Counted from the first letter of the stretch, positions 18,005 to 26,699 are shown. The stretch is DNA of 64,000 bases from Streptoalloteichus hindustanus (GCF_900129375.1 NZ_FQVN01000001.1:434001-498000); one strand, 5' to 3'. Program-made: numbers and translations. Notes: a model not told the origin generated them from the sequence alone.

Positions 18005-19492
18005 ATGCCGCAGTTCAAGCAGTTCCCCCTGCCCGACGTCGGCGAGGGGCTGACCGAGGCCGAGATCCTCACCTGGCACGTGCGGCCGGGCGACGAGGTC
18101 GCGGTCAACCAGATCATCGTGGAGATCGAGACCGCCAAGGCCGCGGTCGAGCTGCCCTCGCCGTTCGCGGGGGTGGTGACCGAGCTGCTGGCCGAGGTCG
18201 GCCAGACGGTGGACGTGGGCTCGCCGATCATCACGATCGACGTGGACCCGGGCGGGGCGCCGGCGTCGCGGGAGGACGCCGGCACGTCCGGCAAGGGTGA
18301 GACGGGCGCCCAGGCGGCGAACGGCACGTCGGCCGGCAAGATCGGCGAGGAGATGCCCGGCGGGCGGATCGCCACGCTGGTCGGGTACGGCCCGAAGGCC
18401 ACGACCGCGAAGCGGCGGGCGCGCAAGGGCGGCGCGGCGGCTCCGGCCGCCTCGGCCCCGGCCGCGCCGACTCCGCCCCCGGCGGCCGCCCCGGCGGAGC
18501 CGCGTCCGGCCAACGGCCGCGCGCCCGGTTCCGCGCCCGGTTCCGCGGCCGGCACTCCGGCCCCCGCCGCCCCGGCACCGGTCGCGCCGGCGTCGCCGGG
18601 CGAGCTGGTGCCGCTGGCCAAGCCGCCGGTGCGCAAGCTCGCCAAGGAGCTGGGCGTCGACCTGCGCACGGTGGTCGGGACCGGCCCGGACGGCGTGATC
18701 ACCCGTGAGGACGTGGCGAACGCCGGGCGGGGCGGGGCCGAGGCCGCCGCGCCGGCGGCGGCGCCCGCGGGACCGGCGGCGTACGACCCGGCGACGAGGG
18801 AGCGCCGGGTGCCGATCCGGGGCGTGCGCAAGGCCACGGCCCAGGCCATGGTCGACAGCGCGTTCACGGCGCCGCACGTCACGGAGTTCCTGACCGTGGA
18901 CGTCACGCCGATGATGGAGCTGCGGGCCCGGTTGAAGAACCACCCCGAGTTCCGGGACGTGAAGCTCACCCCGCTGGTGTTCGCCGCGAAGGCGGTCTGC
19001 CTGGCGGCCCGCCGCACGCCGGACGTGAACGCCACCTGGGACGCGCAGGCCGGCGAGATCGTCTACAAGGAGTACGTGCACCTGGGCATCGCGGCGGCGA
19101 CGCCGCGCGGCCTGGTGGTGCCGAAGGTCAGGGACGCCGACCGGTTGTCCCTGCGTGAGTTGGCCGTCGCCCTGGAGGGGCTGACGACGACCGCGCGGGA
19201 CGGCAGGACCGCGCCGGCCGACATGCTCAACGGCACCTTCACCATCACCAACGTCGGCGTGTTCGGGGTGGACACCGGCACCCCGATCATCAACCCCGGC
19301 GAGTCCGCGATCCTCGCGCTCGGCGCGATCCGCGACATGCCGTGGGTGGTCGACGGCCAGGTCGTGCCGCGCAAGGTCTGCCAGCTCGCGCTGAGCTTCG
19401 ACCACCGGGTGGTCGACGGCCAGCAGGGCTCGCAGTTCCTGGCCGACGTCGGCGCCCTGCTCGCGGACCCGGCGGTGGCGATCACCTACTGA
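18005..19492 (+). CDS. bkdC: Branched-chain 2-oxoacid dehydrogenase E2 (dihydrolipoamide acyltransferase)
   Basis: This 495-residue core subunit has one N-terminal lipoyl domain with the lipoylated lysine in EIETAKAAVELPSP near residue 45. An Ala/Pro-rich linker follows. The peripheral subunit-binding domain, PPVRKLAKELGVDLRTVVG, starts near residue 206. The catalytic acyltransferase domain ends with LSFDHRVVDGQQGSQFL, whose histidine (about residue 466) and aspartate are catalytic. The linker is long and almost wholly Ala, Pro and Gly. No E3 (lipoamide dehydrogenase) gene is in the window, so E3 is presumably shared from elsewhere. A strong hairpin ends the operon. Confidence 0.95.
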   Translation: MPQFKQFPLPDVGEGLTEAEILTWHVRPGDEVAVNQIIVEIETAKAAVELPSPFAGVVTELLAEVGQTVDVGSPIITIDVDPGGAPASREDAGTSGKGETGAQAANGTSAGKIGEEMPGGRIATLVGYGPKATTAKRRARKGGAAAPAASAPAAPTPPPAAAPAEPRPANGRAPGSAPGSAAGTPAPAAPAPVAPASPGELVPLAKPPVRKLAKELGVDLRTVVGTGPDGVITREDVANAGRGGAEAAAPAAAPAGPAAYDPATRERRVPIRGVRKATAQAMVDSAFTAPHVTEFLTVDVTPMMELRARLKNHPEFRDVKLTPLVFAAKAVCLAARRTPDVNATWDAQAGEIVYKEYVHLGIAAATPRGLVVPKVRDADRLSLRELAVALEGLTTTARDGRTAPADMLNGTFTITNVGVFGVDTGTPIINPGESAILALGAIRDMPWVVDGQVVPRKVCQLALSFDHRVVDGQQGSQFLADVGALLADPAVAITY

Positions 19493-19513
19493 TCCGGCGA
19501 CCCCGACGAGGAC

Positions 19514-19554
19514 ACGTGTGGGGCCGGCGCGTTCGTCGCGCCGGCCCCACACGT
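19514..19554 (+). terminator. Terminator of the bkd operon
   Basis: An 18-bp perfect stem begins ACGTGTGGGGCC and closes over a five-base loop (TTCGT). It is followed by CTTTCC. Three TTTTCCGG-like repeats come directly after it. Confidence 0.88.
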
Positions 19555-19719
19555 CTTTCCGGTTTTCCGGTTTTCCGGCCCCGGCGTCCCTTCCCCCGGG
19601 AACGCCGCGAGCCCCGGAACGGGTCGGCGGGGTGACGCCAGTCCTTCCCGGCGCCACCCCGCCGACCGCCTCCCCCTGGAGGTCCGCCGCGCTGACGGGT
19701 CAGCCGCGGCGCGCGCCGC

Positions 19720-20451
19720 TCAGCCCTCGGGCTCGTCGTCCTCGCTGGTCAGGTCGTCCTCGGCGAGGATGCGGTACATCGCCTTGCGGGTCTCGTTGAG
19801 GACCTTGCGGGCCTCCTCGACCTGCGCCGGGGAACCGGCCTGCATCACCTGCATCACCGCGAACGCGGTCTGCTGGACCAGGTGCCGGAACTCGCGGCTG
19901 GCGTTGTCGATGTCCTCGGTGACCGCGGCCCACGGGGCCCGCAGCTCCTCGGCGCGCTCCTCGACGTGGCTCCGGCCGGCCTCGGTGAGCTCGAAGGCGC
20001 GCCGGCCGCCCTCCTGCTCCACGGCGCGGATCAGGCCCTCGTCCTCCAACTGCTGCAGCGCCGGGTAGACCGAGCCCGAGCTGGGCCGCCACATCCCCTC
20101 GCTGCGCTGCCTGATCTCCTGGATGATCTGGTAGCCGTTCATCGGCTTCTCCGCGAGCAGCGCGAGCGCCGCCGCGCGGACGTCGCCCCGCCGCACCCGC
20201 GGCCGCCGGCCCCACGGCCCCCCGGGGCCGCCGCCGGGCCCGCCGAACGGGAACCCGCCGAAGGGCGGGAAGCCGAAGCCACCCCGGTCACGGCCGCGCC
20301 CACGTCCGTGGCCGCGGCCGTGCTCCGACCCGTGCCCGTGGTGCTCGCCGCGCATCGCCATCCGCATCCACCGGGCGGCCTCGTGGAACGGAGTCCCCCC
20401 GGGAAAAGGCCCGGAGAAACGTCCGGGAGAAGGCATCGCCTGTGCGCTCAT
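19720..20451 (-). CDS. PadR-family regulator with His/Gly-rich N-terminal extension
   Basis: This 243-residue protein has a PadR winged helix at about residues 85-160 (RRGDVRAAALALLAEKPMNG, then GSVYPALQQLEDEGLI). A C-terminal helical dimerisation region follows. The first 80 residues are unusual: HHGHGSEHGRGHGRGRGRDR followed by a Gly/Phe/Pro-rich run. Such a histidine-rich tail could bind Ni, Zn or Co, but that is an inference. The ATG at 20451 is preferred because AGGGGGAC precedes it by about six bases. An in-frame GTG/ATG slightly upstream is possible. The promoter region holds CGATATATCG, a likely PadR site. No obvious target gene is adjacent. Confidence 0.85.
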   Translation of the reverse strand: MSAQAMPSPGRFSGPFPGGTPFHEAARWMRMAMRGEHHGHGSEHGRGHGRGRGRDRGGFGFPPFGGFPFGGPGGGPGGPWGRRPRVRRGDVRAAALALLAEKPMNGYQIIQEIRQRSEGMWRPSSGSVYPALQQLEDEGLIRAVEQEGGRRAFELTEAGRSHVEERAEELRAPWAAVTEDIDNASREFRHLVQQTAFAVMQVMQAGSPAQVEEARKVLNETRKAMYRILAEDDLTSEDDEPEG

Positions 20452-20472
20452 GAGAGTCCCCCTCTCAACCAT

Positions 20473-20518
20473 GTCGCGACCTGTCTTCGTTCGTTCGCGA
20501 CACGTCAACGATATATCG
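20473..20518 (-). promoter_or_regulatory. Promoter/operator region of the PadR gene
   Basis: Two dyads lie within 60 bp upstream of the start codon: GTCGCGA-N15-TCGCGAC (20473-20501) and the perfect palindrome CGATATATCG (20509-20518). ATAT-rich palindromes of this kind are common PadR autoregulatory sites, and the local AT content stands out. Confidence 0.55.
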
Positions 20519-20568
20519 AGACAGGGCGTCTGCCAACCACGCGTCGGATCTGTGACCGCGAACACGAC

Positions 20569-20612
20569 GAGGGGGCGTCCCGGCCGGGGCCATCGGCACG
20601 GAACGCCCCCTC
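20569..20612 (-). terminator. Hairpin after the SCP2 gene
   Basis: GAGGGGGCGT pairs with ACGCCCCCTC around a 24-base loop that itself can fold (CCCGGCCGGGG). It lies about 30 bases past the stop codon of the SCP2 gene. Confidence 0.6.
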
Positions 20613-20639
20613 GGTGTCCCCCCTCGTCGGGGGGAGCCC

Positions 20640-21314
20640 TCAGGCGCGGGGAACGTCGAAGAGGCTCAGGAAGCCGGCCGCGAAACCGAGATCCCCCCTG
20701 ACCTTGAGCTTCCCGGTCATGAACAGCACCGGGGCCGAGGCGTTGCCGGTGGCGAGGCGCAGGAACTCCGCGGGGCCGAGGGTGACCGTGGCGCGCGGGT
20801 CCCCGCCGTGCCCGCGGCCGACGTCGCACCGGCCGTCCTCGATCACGACCTGGTACCGGTCGAAGCCGTCCTCGGTGGCCGCGCCCGTGATCCGGAAGTG
20901 GACGACGCCGCGCGTGTCGCCCGCCCGGTCGGCCCGGAAGTGGACCGCCATCCGCCGGAAGACCTCGTCCAGGACCAGGGCCCTCAGCTCCGGTCGCGCC
21001 ATCACGGCGTCGATCTGCCGCTGCGAGGCGCGGGACATGATGCGGGCGAAGTTCCGCGGGTCCATCCGCCCCAGGTCGAAGCGGGCCCCGTGGGCGCTGT
21101 GGGCGTCGTCGGCCGCGAGCCGGGCGATGACGGTGAGCAGCTCGGCGAGCTCCTCGTCGTCGAGGCGCTTCGGGTCGACGGCGCGGGCGACGGTGTCGAT
21201 GTCGAGATCCGCGAGGCGCGGGTCGCCGGGACCGTGCCGGCGGAGCAACTCGATCACCTGGCCGGGGGTCAGCCGTGCGAGGGTGTCGGCGGTGAGGTCC
21301 TCGATCTCCGACAT
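20640..21314 (-). CDS. SCP2 sterol-carrier domain protein
   Basis: This 224-residue protein ends in an SCP2-type lipid-binding domain: VVHFRITGAATEDGFDRYQV, GDPRATVTLGPAEFLRLATG and VLFMTGKLKVRGDLGFAAGF. The first 100 residues are a helical region with no known domain. SCP2 domains carry fatty acyl chains or sterols. The gene is divergent from a TetR regulator, and the promoter between them has the same double operator as the fabG4/fadA2 promoter 3 kb away. It therefore likely belongs to the same lipid-handling regulon. Confidence 0.85.
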   Translation of the reverse strand: MSEIEDLTADTLARLTPGQVIELLRRHGPGDPRLADLDIDTVARAVDPKRLDDEELAELLTVIARLAADDAHSAHGARFDLGRMDPRNFARIMSRASQRQIDAVMARPELRALVLDEVFRRMAVHFRADRAGDTRGVVHFRITGAATEDGFDRYQVVIEDGRCDVGRGHGGDPRATVTLGPAEFLRLATGNASAPVLFMTGKLKVRGDLGFAAGFLSLFDVPRA

Positions 21315-21328
21315 CGGCGCCTCCTGTA

Positions 21329-21361
21329 CCTACTCGCGAGTAAGCCTACTGTTGAGTAGGT
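21329..21361. promoter_or_regulatory. Double palindromic operator, copy A (TetR site)
   Basis: TACTCGCGAGTA (a perfect palindrome) and CCTACT-GTTG-AGTAGG sit side by side in the SCP2/TetR divergent promoter. The 33-bp block differs at only three positions from the block at 24544-24576. This makes it the probable binding site of the TetR protein encoded at 21415. Confidence 0.85.
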
Positions 21362-21414
21362 AGGGCCGCAAGGCCGCCGGATAACCTGGGTGGTCAGCAC
21401 GACGAGGGGGCTTG

Positions 21415-22098
21415 ATGCGTTCAGAGCAGGGGGACCGGCCGGCCCGCGCCAAACGGCTGCCCCGCGCGGTGCGGGAGCGGCAGATCCTGGACGCCGCGAC
21501 CGCGGTGTTCTCCCAGCGCGGCTACCACGCGGCGTCCATGGACGAGGTCGCCGTCGTGGCCGGGATCTCGAAGCCGATGGTGTACGCGTACCTGGGCTCC
21601 AAGGAGGAGCTCTTCGCGGTGTGCATCAAGCGCGAGGCGGGTCGGCTGGTCGACGCCGTCGGCGCGGTCGTGGACCCCGAGCTGGCGCCCGAGGAGCGGC
21701 TCTGGCGGGGAGTCCTGGCCTTCTTCACCTTCGTCGGCGAGTACCGCGACAGCTGGAACGTCCTGCACCGGCAGGCCGGCTCCGAGGGGCAGCCGTTCGC
21801 CGCCGAGATCGCGGAGGGCCGGCGCCGGGCGATCGCCCTGATCGGCGCGCTGCTCGCCCAGGCGGCCGTCGCCGAGGGCGTGCCGGAGTGGTTCCTCGGG
21901 GAGACCGAGGCCATGGCCGCCGCCCTCGTGGGCGCGGGCGAGTCGCTGGCCGACTGGTGGCTGGACCACCCCGACGAGTCGGCCAAGGCCATGGCGGCCC
22001 GTCTGATGAACCTCGCGTGGATGGGCTTCGGCAACCTCGTGCGCGGCCGGAACTGGCAGCCCCCGACGTCGGCGAAGGCGGACGCCGAACCCGCCTGA
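21415..22098 (+). CDS. TetR-family regulator of the lipid cluster
   Basis: This 227-residue regulator has its helix-turn-helix near residues 20-65 (REREILDAA-like RERQILDAATAVFSQRGYHA, then DEVAVVAGISKPMVYAYLGS). The rest is a long helical ligand domain, as in repressors that sense acyl-CoA. The ATG at 21415 follows GAGGGGG by about five bases. It is divergent from the SCP2 gene, and the shared operator appears again before fabG4 and fadA2. I infer that it represses the SCP2, MaoC, FabG4 and FadA2 genes and is relieved by a fatty acyl-CoA. Confidence 0.9.
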   Translation: MRSEQGDRPARAKRLPRAVRERQILDAATAVFSQRGYHAASMDEVAVVAGISKPMVYAYLGSKEELFAVCIKREAGRLVDAVGAVVDPELAPEERLWRGVLAFFTFVGEYRDSWNVLHRQAGSEGQPFAAEIAEGRRRAIALIGALLAQAAVAEGVPEWFLGETEAMAAALVGAGESLADWWLDHPDESAKAMAARLMNLAWMGFGNLVRGRNWQPPTSAKADAEPA

Positions 22099-22254
22099 GG
22101 CGCCTCGGCCCCGGCCACGCGCCGGACCACGACCACCGCACCGCCGCGCGGCCACCGCGGCGGAGCCCGATCACTCGGGTGGGGATTTCTCCGCCACACC
22201 CTCGTGTCGCGCCGCGCCGACACACCGTTTTCTGTCGTGCCCCCGTGCGACGTT

Positions 22255-22283
22255 GGGAGTGGGGGCTTTCGTCCCCCTCTCCC
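22255..22283. terminator. Hairpin between convergent TetR and MaoC genes
   Basis: GGGAG-T-GGGGG pairs with CCCCC-T-CTCCC across a short loop, with a single T:T mismatch. A second G-rich stretch and CTGTCCACA follow before the MaoC stop codon. Confidence 0.6.
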
Positions 22284-22344
22284 ACCCCTGGGTGGGCACA
22301 AGAAAAGGGGCGGGGCGGCTGTCCACAGAGGACGGTCGGCGGCG

Positions 22345-23202
22345 CTAGATCAGATTGATGCTCCCGGTGAGGTGGGGTTTTCCCCGGCGCGGGTCGTGGA
22401 GGGCGAAGAGCCAGCCGCTCGCGTCCGCGTGCGCGGAGAAGGCCACGCGGGACGGGAGCGGGACCGGGGCCCGGAAGTGGACGTCGACCAGCAGGGCGTC
22501 GGGCAGTCGCCCCTCGAAGGCGGTGAGGCAGCGGGCCTTCGTCCACATCCCGTGCGCGATGGCGCGGGGGAAGCCGAAGGCGCGGGCGGCGAACCGGTTG
22601 AGGTGGATGGGGTTCCGGTCCCCGGAGACCGCCGCGTAGCGGAGACCGACGTCGGCGGGCACCCGCCACAGGCCGCTCGGCTCCGGCGCCTCCCGTCGGA
22701 CGTCCCCGCGCGGCCCTCCCCTGCCGCCCGTGCGTCGCAGGTAGGTGCTGACGTCGCGCCACACCACCTGGTGCGCGACCACCGCCTCCGCCACCACGTC
22801 GAACTGCTGGCCGCGTTCGTGCGGCCGCAGGTCGGCCATGCGCACGCGCAGCGCGAACACCTCGTCGACCATGAGGGGCCGGAACTGGGTGATCTGGTTG
22901 CGCACGTGCACCAGGCCGGGCAGCGGGAACGGGAACGAGGGGTCGGCCATGAGCTGGACGGACAGCGGGAACGCCAGCACGTGGGGGTAGGTCGCCGGCA
23001 GCTCGTCGCGGAGGCGGAACCCGCACACGCGCGCGTAGGCGCCCAGGTGCTCCACGTCCGTCGTGACGGCCGGGAGTTCCAGCGTGGTGTTCGGCAGGTC
23101 CCCGCCCCGGCGCAGGAAACCGGACAGCCCGGAGAGCACCGCCCTGCGGTACAGCGCGCCGAGATCGGGTGGCGCGGCGAGCGCGTGCGTCGTCGTCGTC
23201 AT
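22345..23202 (-). CDS. MaoC-family (R)-hydratase/dehydratase (HtdX-like)
   Basis: This 285-residue double hot-dog protein catalyses hydration or dehydration of acyl-thioesters. The catalytic motif YAAVSGDRNPIHLNRFAARA, followed by FPRAIAHGMW, carries the Asp/His pair. The N-terminal half has the degenerate first hot-dog fold, as in actinobacterial HtdX-type proteins. The ATG overlaps the TGA of fabG4 by four bases, so it is coupled to the reductase. In mycobacteria the equivalent gene lies in the same place (MaoC-FabG4 divergent from FadA2). It probably supplies or removes the 3-hydroxyacyl step of fatty acid metabolism. Confidence 0.92.
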   Translation of the reverse strand: MTTTTHALAAPPDLGALYRRAVLSGLSGFLRRGGDLPNTTLELPAVTTDVEHLGAYARVCGFRLRDELPATYPHVLAFPLSVQLMADPSFPFPLPGLVHVRNQITQFRPLMVDEVFALRVRMADLRPHERGQQFDVVAEAVVAHQVVWRDVSTYLRRTGGRGGPRGDVRREAPEPSGLWRVPADVGLRYAAVSGDRNPIHLNRFAARAFGFPRAIAHGMWTKARCLTAFEGRLPDALLVDVHFRAPVPLPSRVAFSAHADASGWLFALHDPRRGKPHLTGSINLI

Positions 23203-24533
23203 CACGCCCCCAACAGGCTCTGGCCGCAGACCCGCACGACGTTGCCGTTGACCCCGGCCGACGCCGGGTTGGCGAACCACGCGACGGTCTCGGCGACGTC
23301 GACCGGCAGCCCGCCCTGGGACATGCTGTTCATCCGCCGTCCCGCCTCCCGCACGAGCAGGGGGATCGCCGCGGTCATCCGGGTCTCGATGAAGCCGGGG
23401 GCGACGGCGTTGACCGTGCCGCCCCTCGCGGCCAGCACCGGCGCCAGCGACCGCACCATGCCGATCACCCCGGCCTTGGAGGTGGCGTAGTTGGCCTGGC
23501 CGACGTTGCCGGCGATGCCGGCGATCGAGGAGACGCCGACGATCCGCCCGCCCTCGCGCAGCACGTCCGCGCCGAGGAGCACGTCGTTGACCCGCTCCTG
23601 CGCCGTGAGGTTCACCGCCAGCACGCTGTCCCACTGCTGCGCGGTCATCTTCGCCAGGGTCCGGTCCCTGGTGATGCCGGCGTTGTGGACCACGACGTCG
23701 ACGCCGCCGTGCCGCTCCCTGAGGTGTTCGGCGAGCCGTCCCGGCGCGTGGCCCGAGGTGATGTCGAGTTGGAGGGCGGAGCCGCCGATCCGGTTCGCGA
23801 CCGCGCTGAGGTCCTGGCCCTGCGCGGGGACGTCGAGGCAGACGACGTGCGCGCCGTCCCGGCCGAGCGCCTCGGCGATCGCCGCGCCGATCCCCCGTGA
23901 GGCCCCGGTGACCAGCGCGGTCCGGCCGGCGAGCGGGCGTTCCCAGTCCACGGTGGGCACGGTGTCGACCGGCCCGACCCGCACGACCTGGCCGGACACG
24001 TACGCGGACCGGCCGGAGAGCAGGAACCGCAGCGTCGACTCGACGCCGGCCTCGGCTCCGGCGGAGACGGCGACGAGCTGGGCGGTGCTGCCGCGCCGCA
24101 GCTCCTTGCCCATGGAGCGGACGAACCCCTCGACCGCGCGCTGCGCCGTCGCCTCCCTCGGGTCCGCGCATTCCTCCGGTGGGGTGGTGAGCACGACCAG
24201 CCGCCCGCAGCCCACCAGGGCGCGGACGACCGGGTGAAAGAACTCGTAGAGCGCGCGGAGGCCGCCGCTGTCCACGATGCTGGTCGCGTCGAAGACGAGC
24301 GCGCCGTACCGGGCGTCGGCTTCGGCGGTGGAGCGGGTGTCGACCTGTGCGGCCTTGAGCACGGCCCGCACCGCGTCGACCGCCCTGCCGTCGCCGCCGA
24401 CCAGCACCGGGGCGGCGACCAGCGGGTCTCCGGGGCGGTGCCTCCGCAGCGGGACGGGGTTGGGCAGGCCCAGCCGCCGGACGAGCAGGCGGCCGGGTCC
24501 GGTGGACGCGAACCGCTGGTACCGATCTGCCAT
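23202..24533 (-). CDS. fabG4: FabG4-type 3-oxoacyl reductase (long form)
   Basis: At 443 residues this is the long FabG with an extra N-terminal flavodoxin-like domain of about 200 residues. The ordinary short-chain dehydrogenase domain follows. The NAD(P)-binding motif is TALVTGASRGIGAAIAEALG near residue 215. The catalytic residues lie in NAGITRDRTLAKM, GVSSIAGIAGNVGQ and YATSKAG. GGAGG stands six bases before the ATG. It is first in an operon with MaoC and divergent from the thiolase. FabG4 enzymes reduce 3-oxoacyl-CoA with NADH and have been placed in both synthesis and oxidation of fatty acids. Confidence 0.93.
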   Translation of the reverse strand: MADRYQRFASTGPGRLLVRRLGLPNPVPLRRHRPGDPLVAAPVLVGGDGRAVDAVRAVLKAAQVDTRSTAEADARYGALVFDATSIVDSGGLRALYEFFHPVVRALVGCGRLVVLTTPPEECADPREATAQRAVEGFVRSMGKELRRGSTAQLVAVSAGAEAGVESTLRFLLSGRSAYVSGQVVRVGPVDTVPTVDWERPLAGRTALVTGASRGIGAAIAEALGRDGAHVVCLDVPAQGQDLSAVANRIGGSALQLDITSGHAPGRLAEHLRERHGGVDVVVHNAGITRDRTLAKMTAQQWDSVLAVNLTAQERVNDVLLGADVLREGGRIVGVSSIAGIAGNVGQANYATSKAGVIGMVRSLAPVLAARGGTVNAVAPGFIETRMTAAIPLLVREAGRRMNSMSQGGLPVDVAETVAWFANPASAGVNGNVVRVCGQSLLGA

Positions 24534-24543
24534 GTGACGCCTC

Positions 24544-24576
24544 CCTACTCGCAAGTAAGCCTACTCTGGAGTAGGT
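24544..24576. promoter_or_regulatory. Double palindromic operator, copy B (TetR site)
   Basis: TACTCGCAAGTA and CCTACT-CTGG-AGTAGG form a block nearly identical to 21329-21361, with the same AGC spacer between the palindromes. It lies in the 77-bp divergent promoter of fabG4 and fadA2 and can control both. Confidence 0.85.
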
Positions 24577-24610
24577 TCGGGGCAACAGGGAGTTCCACAG
24601 GGAGGTCGGG

Positions 24611-25891
24611 ATGGCCGCGAGTGTCCGCCGGGTCGCGATCGTCGGGGGCAACAGGATCCCCTTCGCCCGCTCCAACGGCCCCTACGCGACAGCGTCCAAC
24701 CAGGACATGCTGACCGCCGCGCTGGACGGCCTCGTCGCCCGGTTCGGCCTCCGGGGCGAGCGGCTGGGCGAGGTGGTCGCCGGCGCGGTGCTCAAGCACA
24801 GCCGCGACTTCAACCTGGCCAGGGAGTCCGTGCTGGGCAGCCGGCTGTCCCCGGACACGCCCGCCTACGACATCCAGCAGGCGTGCGGCACCGGGCTCCA
24901 GGCGATCGTGGCGGTGGCGAACAAGATCGCGCTCGGGCAGGTCGAGTCCGGGGTCGCCGGCGGGGTGGACACCACCAGCGACGCGCCGATCGGCGTCAAC
25001 GAGGACCTCCGCCAGCTCCTGCTGCGGATCAACCGCACGAAGGGCCTCGCCGGCCGGCTCCGCCTGCTCACCCGGCTGCGGCCGCGCCACCTCGTCCCCG
25101 CCATCCCGCAGAACGCCGAACCCCGGACCGGGCTGTCGATGGGCGAGCACGCGGCGGTCACCGCCGAGCGCTGGGGGATCAGCCGGCAGGAGCAGGACGA
25201 GCTCGCCGTGGCCAGCCACCGCAACCTGGCCGCCGCCTACGACCGCGGCTTCCTCGACGACCTGGTCACCCCCTACCTCGGCCTGACCAGGGACCAGAAC
25301 CTGCGCCCCGACTCGTCGCTGGAGCGCCTGTCCCGGCTGCGGCCGGTGTTCGGGAGGGGGGAGAACGCGACGATGACCGCGGGCAACTCCACCCCGCTGA
25401 GCGACGGCGCCTCGGTCGTGCTGCTGGCCAGCGAGGAGTGGGCGGCGGCCCGGCGGCTCCCGGTGCTGGCCTACCTGACGCACTGCGAGACCGCCGCCGT
25501 CGACTTCGTGCACGGCGACGAGGGCCTGCTGACGGCCCCGGTCCACGCCGTGCCGCGCATGCTGGCCAGGGCGGGGCTCGGGCTGGAGGACTTCGACCTC
25601 TACGAGGTCCACGAGGCGTTCGCCTCCCAGGTGCTGGCCACCTTCCGGGCGTGGGAGGACCCGGCGTTCGGCAAGGAGCGGCTGGGCCTGGACGGGCCGC
25701 TCGGGTCGGTCGACCGGACGAAGGTGAACGTCAACGGCTCCTCCCTCGCGGCGGGCCACCCCTTCGCCGCGACCGGCGGTCGGATCGTGGCCACCCTGGC
25801 CAAGGCGCTGCACGAGCGGGGCGGCGGGCGCGGCCTGATCTCCATCTGCGCGGCCGGCGGGCAGGGCGTCACCGCGATCCTGGAGAAGTGA
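24611..25891 (+). CDS. fadA2: Acetyl-CoA C-acyltransferase (thiolase, FadA2/FadI type)
   Basis: This 426-residue thiolase cleaves 3-oxoacyl-CoA or condenses acetyl-CoA. The nucleophilic cysteine is in DIQQACGTGLQAIVA. The acid/base histidine is in YEVHEAFASQVLA, and the second cysteine is in ISICAAGGQG. NVNGSSLAAGHPFAATGGR is the typical thiolase motif. GGGAGG precedes the ATG. It is divergent from fabG4-maoC and shares the TetR operator. In mycobacteria FadA2 is followed directly by FadE5; here that dehydrogenase is about 20 kb away. Confidence 0.94.
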   Translation: MAASVRRVAIVGGNRIPFARSNGPYATASNQDMLTAALDGLVARFGLRGERLGEVVAGAVLKHSRDFNLARESVLGSRLSPDTPAYDIQQACGTGLQAIVAVANKIALGQVESGVAGGVDTTSDAPIGVNEDLRQLLLRINRTKGLAGRLRLLTRLRPRHLVPAIPQNAEPRTGLSMGEHAAVTAERWGISRQEQDELAVASHRNLAAAYDRGFLDDLVTPYLGLTRDQNLRPDSSLERLSRLRPVFGRGENATMTAGNSTPLSDGASVVLLASEEWAAARRLPVLAYLTHCETAAVDFVHGDEGLLTAPVHAVPRMLARAGLGLEDFDLYEVHEAFASQVLATFRAWEDPAFGKERLGLDGPLGSVDRTKVNVNGSSLAAGHPFAATGGRIVATLAKALHERGGGRGLISICAAGGQGVTAILEK

Positions 25892-26023
25892 CGCCCCGCC
25901 CGCCGCGGGCGGTGGACCGCTGGGCCGGCGGTCGTGGGCCGCTTCTCCGGAAAGCCGACGCTGGCCGGCCGGGCGGTGCGAGACTGCGTGGGCCGAGGGG
26001 TAGCCGCCGGAGACAGGACGCCC

Positions 26024-26665
26024 ATGCTCGAGATTCGCGCTTTCACGGAGTCCGACCGCCCCGCGCTGCGCGAGCTGTTCGGCCGCGCGGGGGAGGGTGC
26101 TCCGTCCGCTTCGCTGTGGGGACACCGGGATTCCGAGGCGGCCGTCTACCTCGACCCGTACATGGACCTGGAGCCGGGCTCGCTGTTCGTCGCCGTGCTC
26201 GACGGAGCTCTGGTCGGCTACCTGGCGGGTTGCCGCGACAGCTCGGCGTTTCCCCGTGAGAGCAAGCGCATGGACACGGCCATCAGGGCGCACCGCCTGT
26301 TCCTCCGGGCGCGACCCGCGGCCTTCTTCGCCCGGAGCCTGGCCGACATGGCGTGGGCGGCGGCGCGGCGCAGACCCACCGCGGGCGACTTCGACGACGC
26401 GCGCTGGCCCGCGCACCTGCACATCAACGTGGAGCCCCGAGCCAGGGGAACCGGTGCCGCCGACGGGCTGATGTCCCGCTGGCTCGACCTGCTCCGGGAG
26501 ACCGGCTCGCCCGGGTGCCACCTGCAGACCCTGTGCGAGAACACCCGCGCGGTGCGGTTCTTCGAACGCGTGGGCTTCGTCCGGCACGGCCCGACCCCGC
26601 CGGTTCCCGGCCTCCGGCACCACGGCGGACGCGTTCACCAGCAGACCATGGTCTGGAGCCCGTGA
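26024..26665 (+). CDS. GNAT-family N-acetyltransferase
   Basis: This 213-residue acetyltransferase begins MLEIRAFTESDRPALRELFG. Its acetyl-CoA-binding region reads HLHINVEPRARGTGAADGLM, with the usual R-x-x-G-x-G/A. CENTRAVRFFERVGFVRHG closes the fold. The central segment with LADMAWAAARRRP matches GNAT proteins related to YhbS/glucosaminidase-linked acetyltransferases. AGGA lies five bases before the ATG. The substrate is unknown. It could be cotranscribed with fadA2, though a 130-bp gap argues for its own promoter. Confidence 0.85.
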   Translation: MLEIRAFTESDRPALRELFGRAGEGAPSASLWGHRDSEAAVYLDPYMDLEPGSLFVAVLDGALVGYLAGCRDSSAFPRESKRMDTAIRAHRLFLRARPAAFFARSLADMAWAAARRRPTAGDFDDARWPAHLHINVEPRARGTGAADGLMSRWLDLLRETGSPGCHLQTLCENTRAVRFFERVGFVRHGPTPPVPGLRHHGGRVHQQTMVWSP

Positions 26666-26699
26666 CCGTCGCCGACGGGCTTCCGCCCCGACCAGCGAG

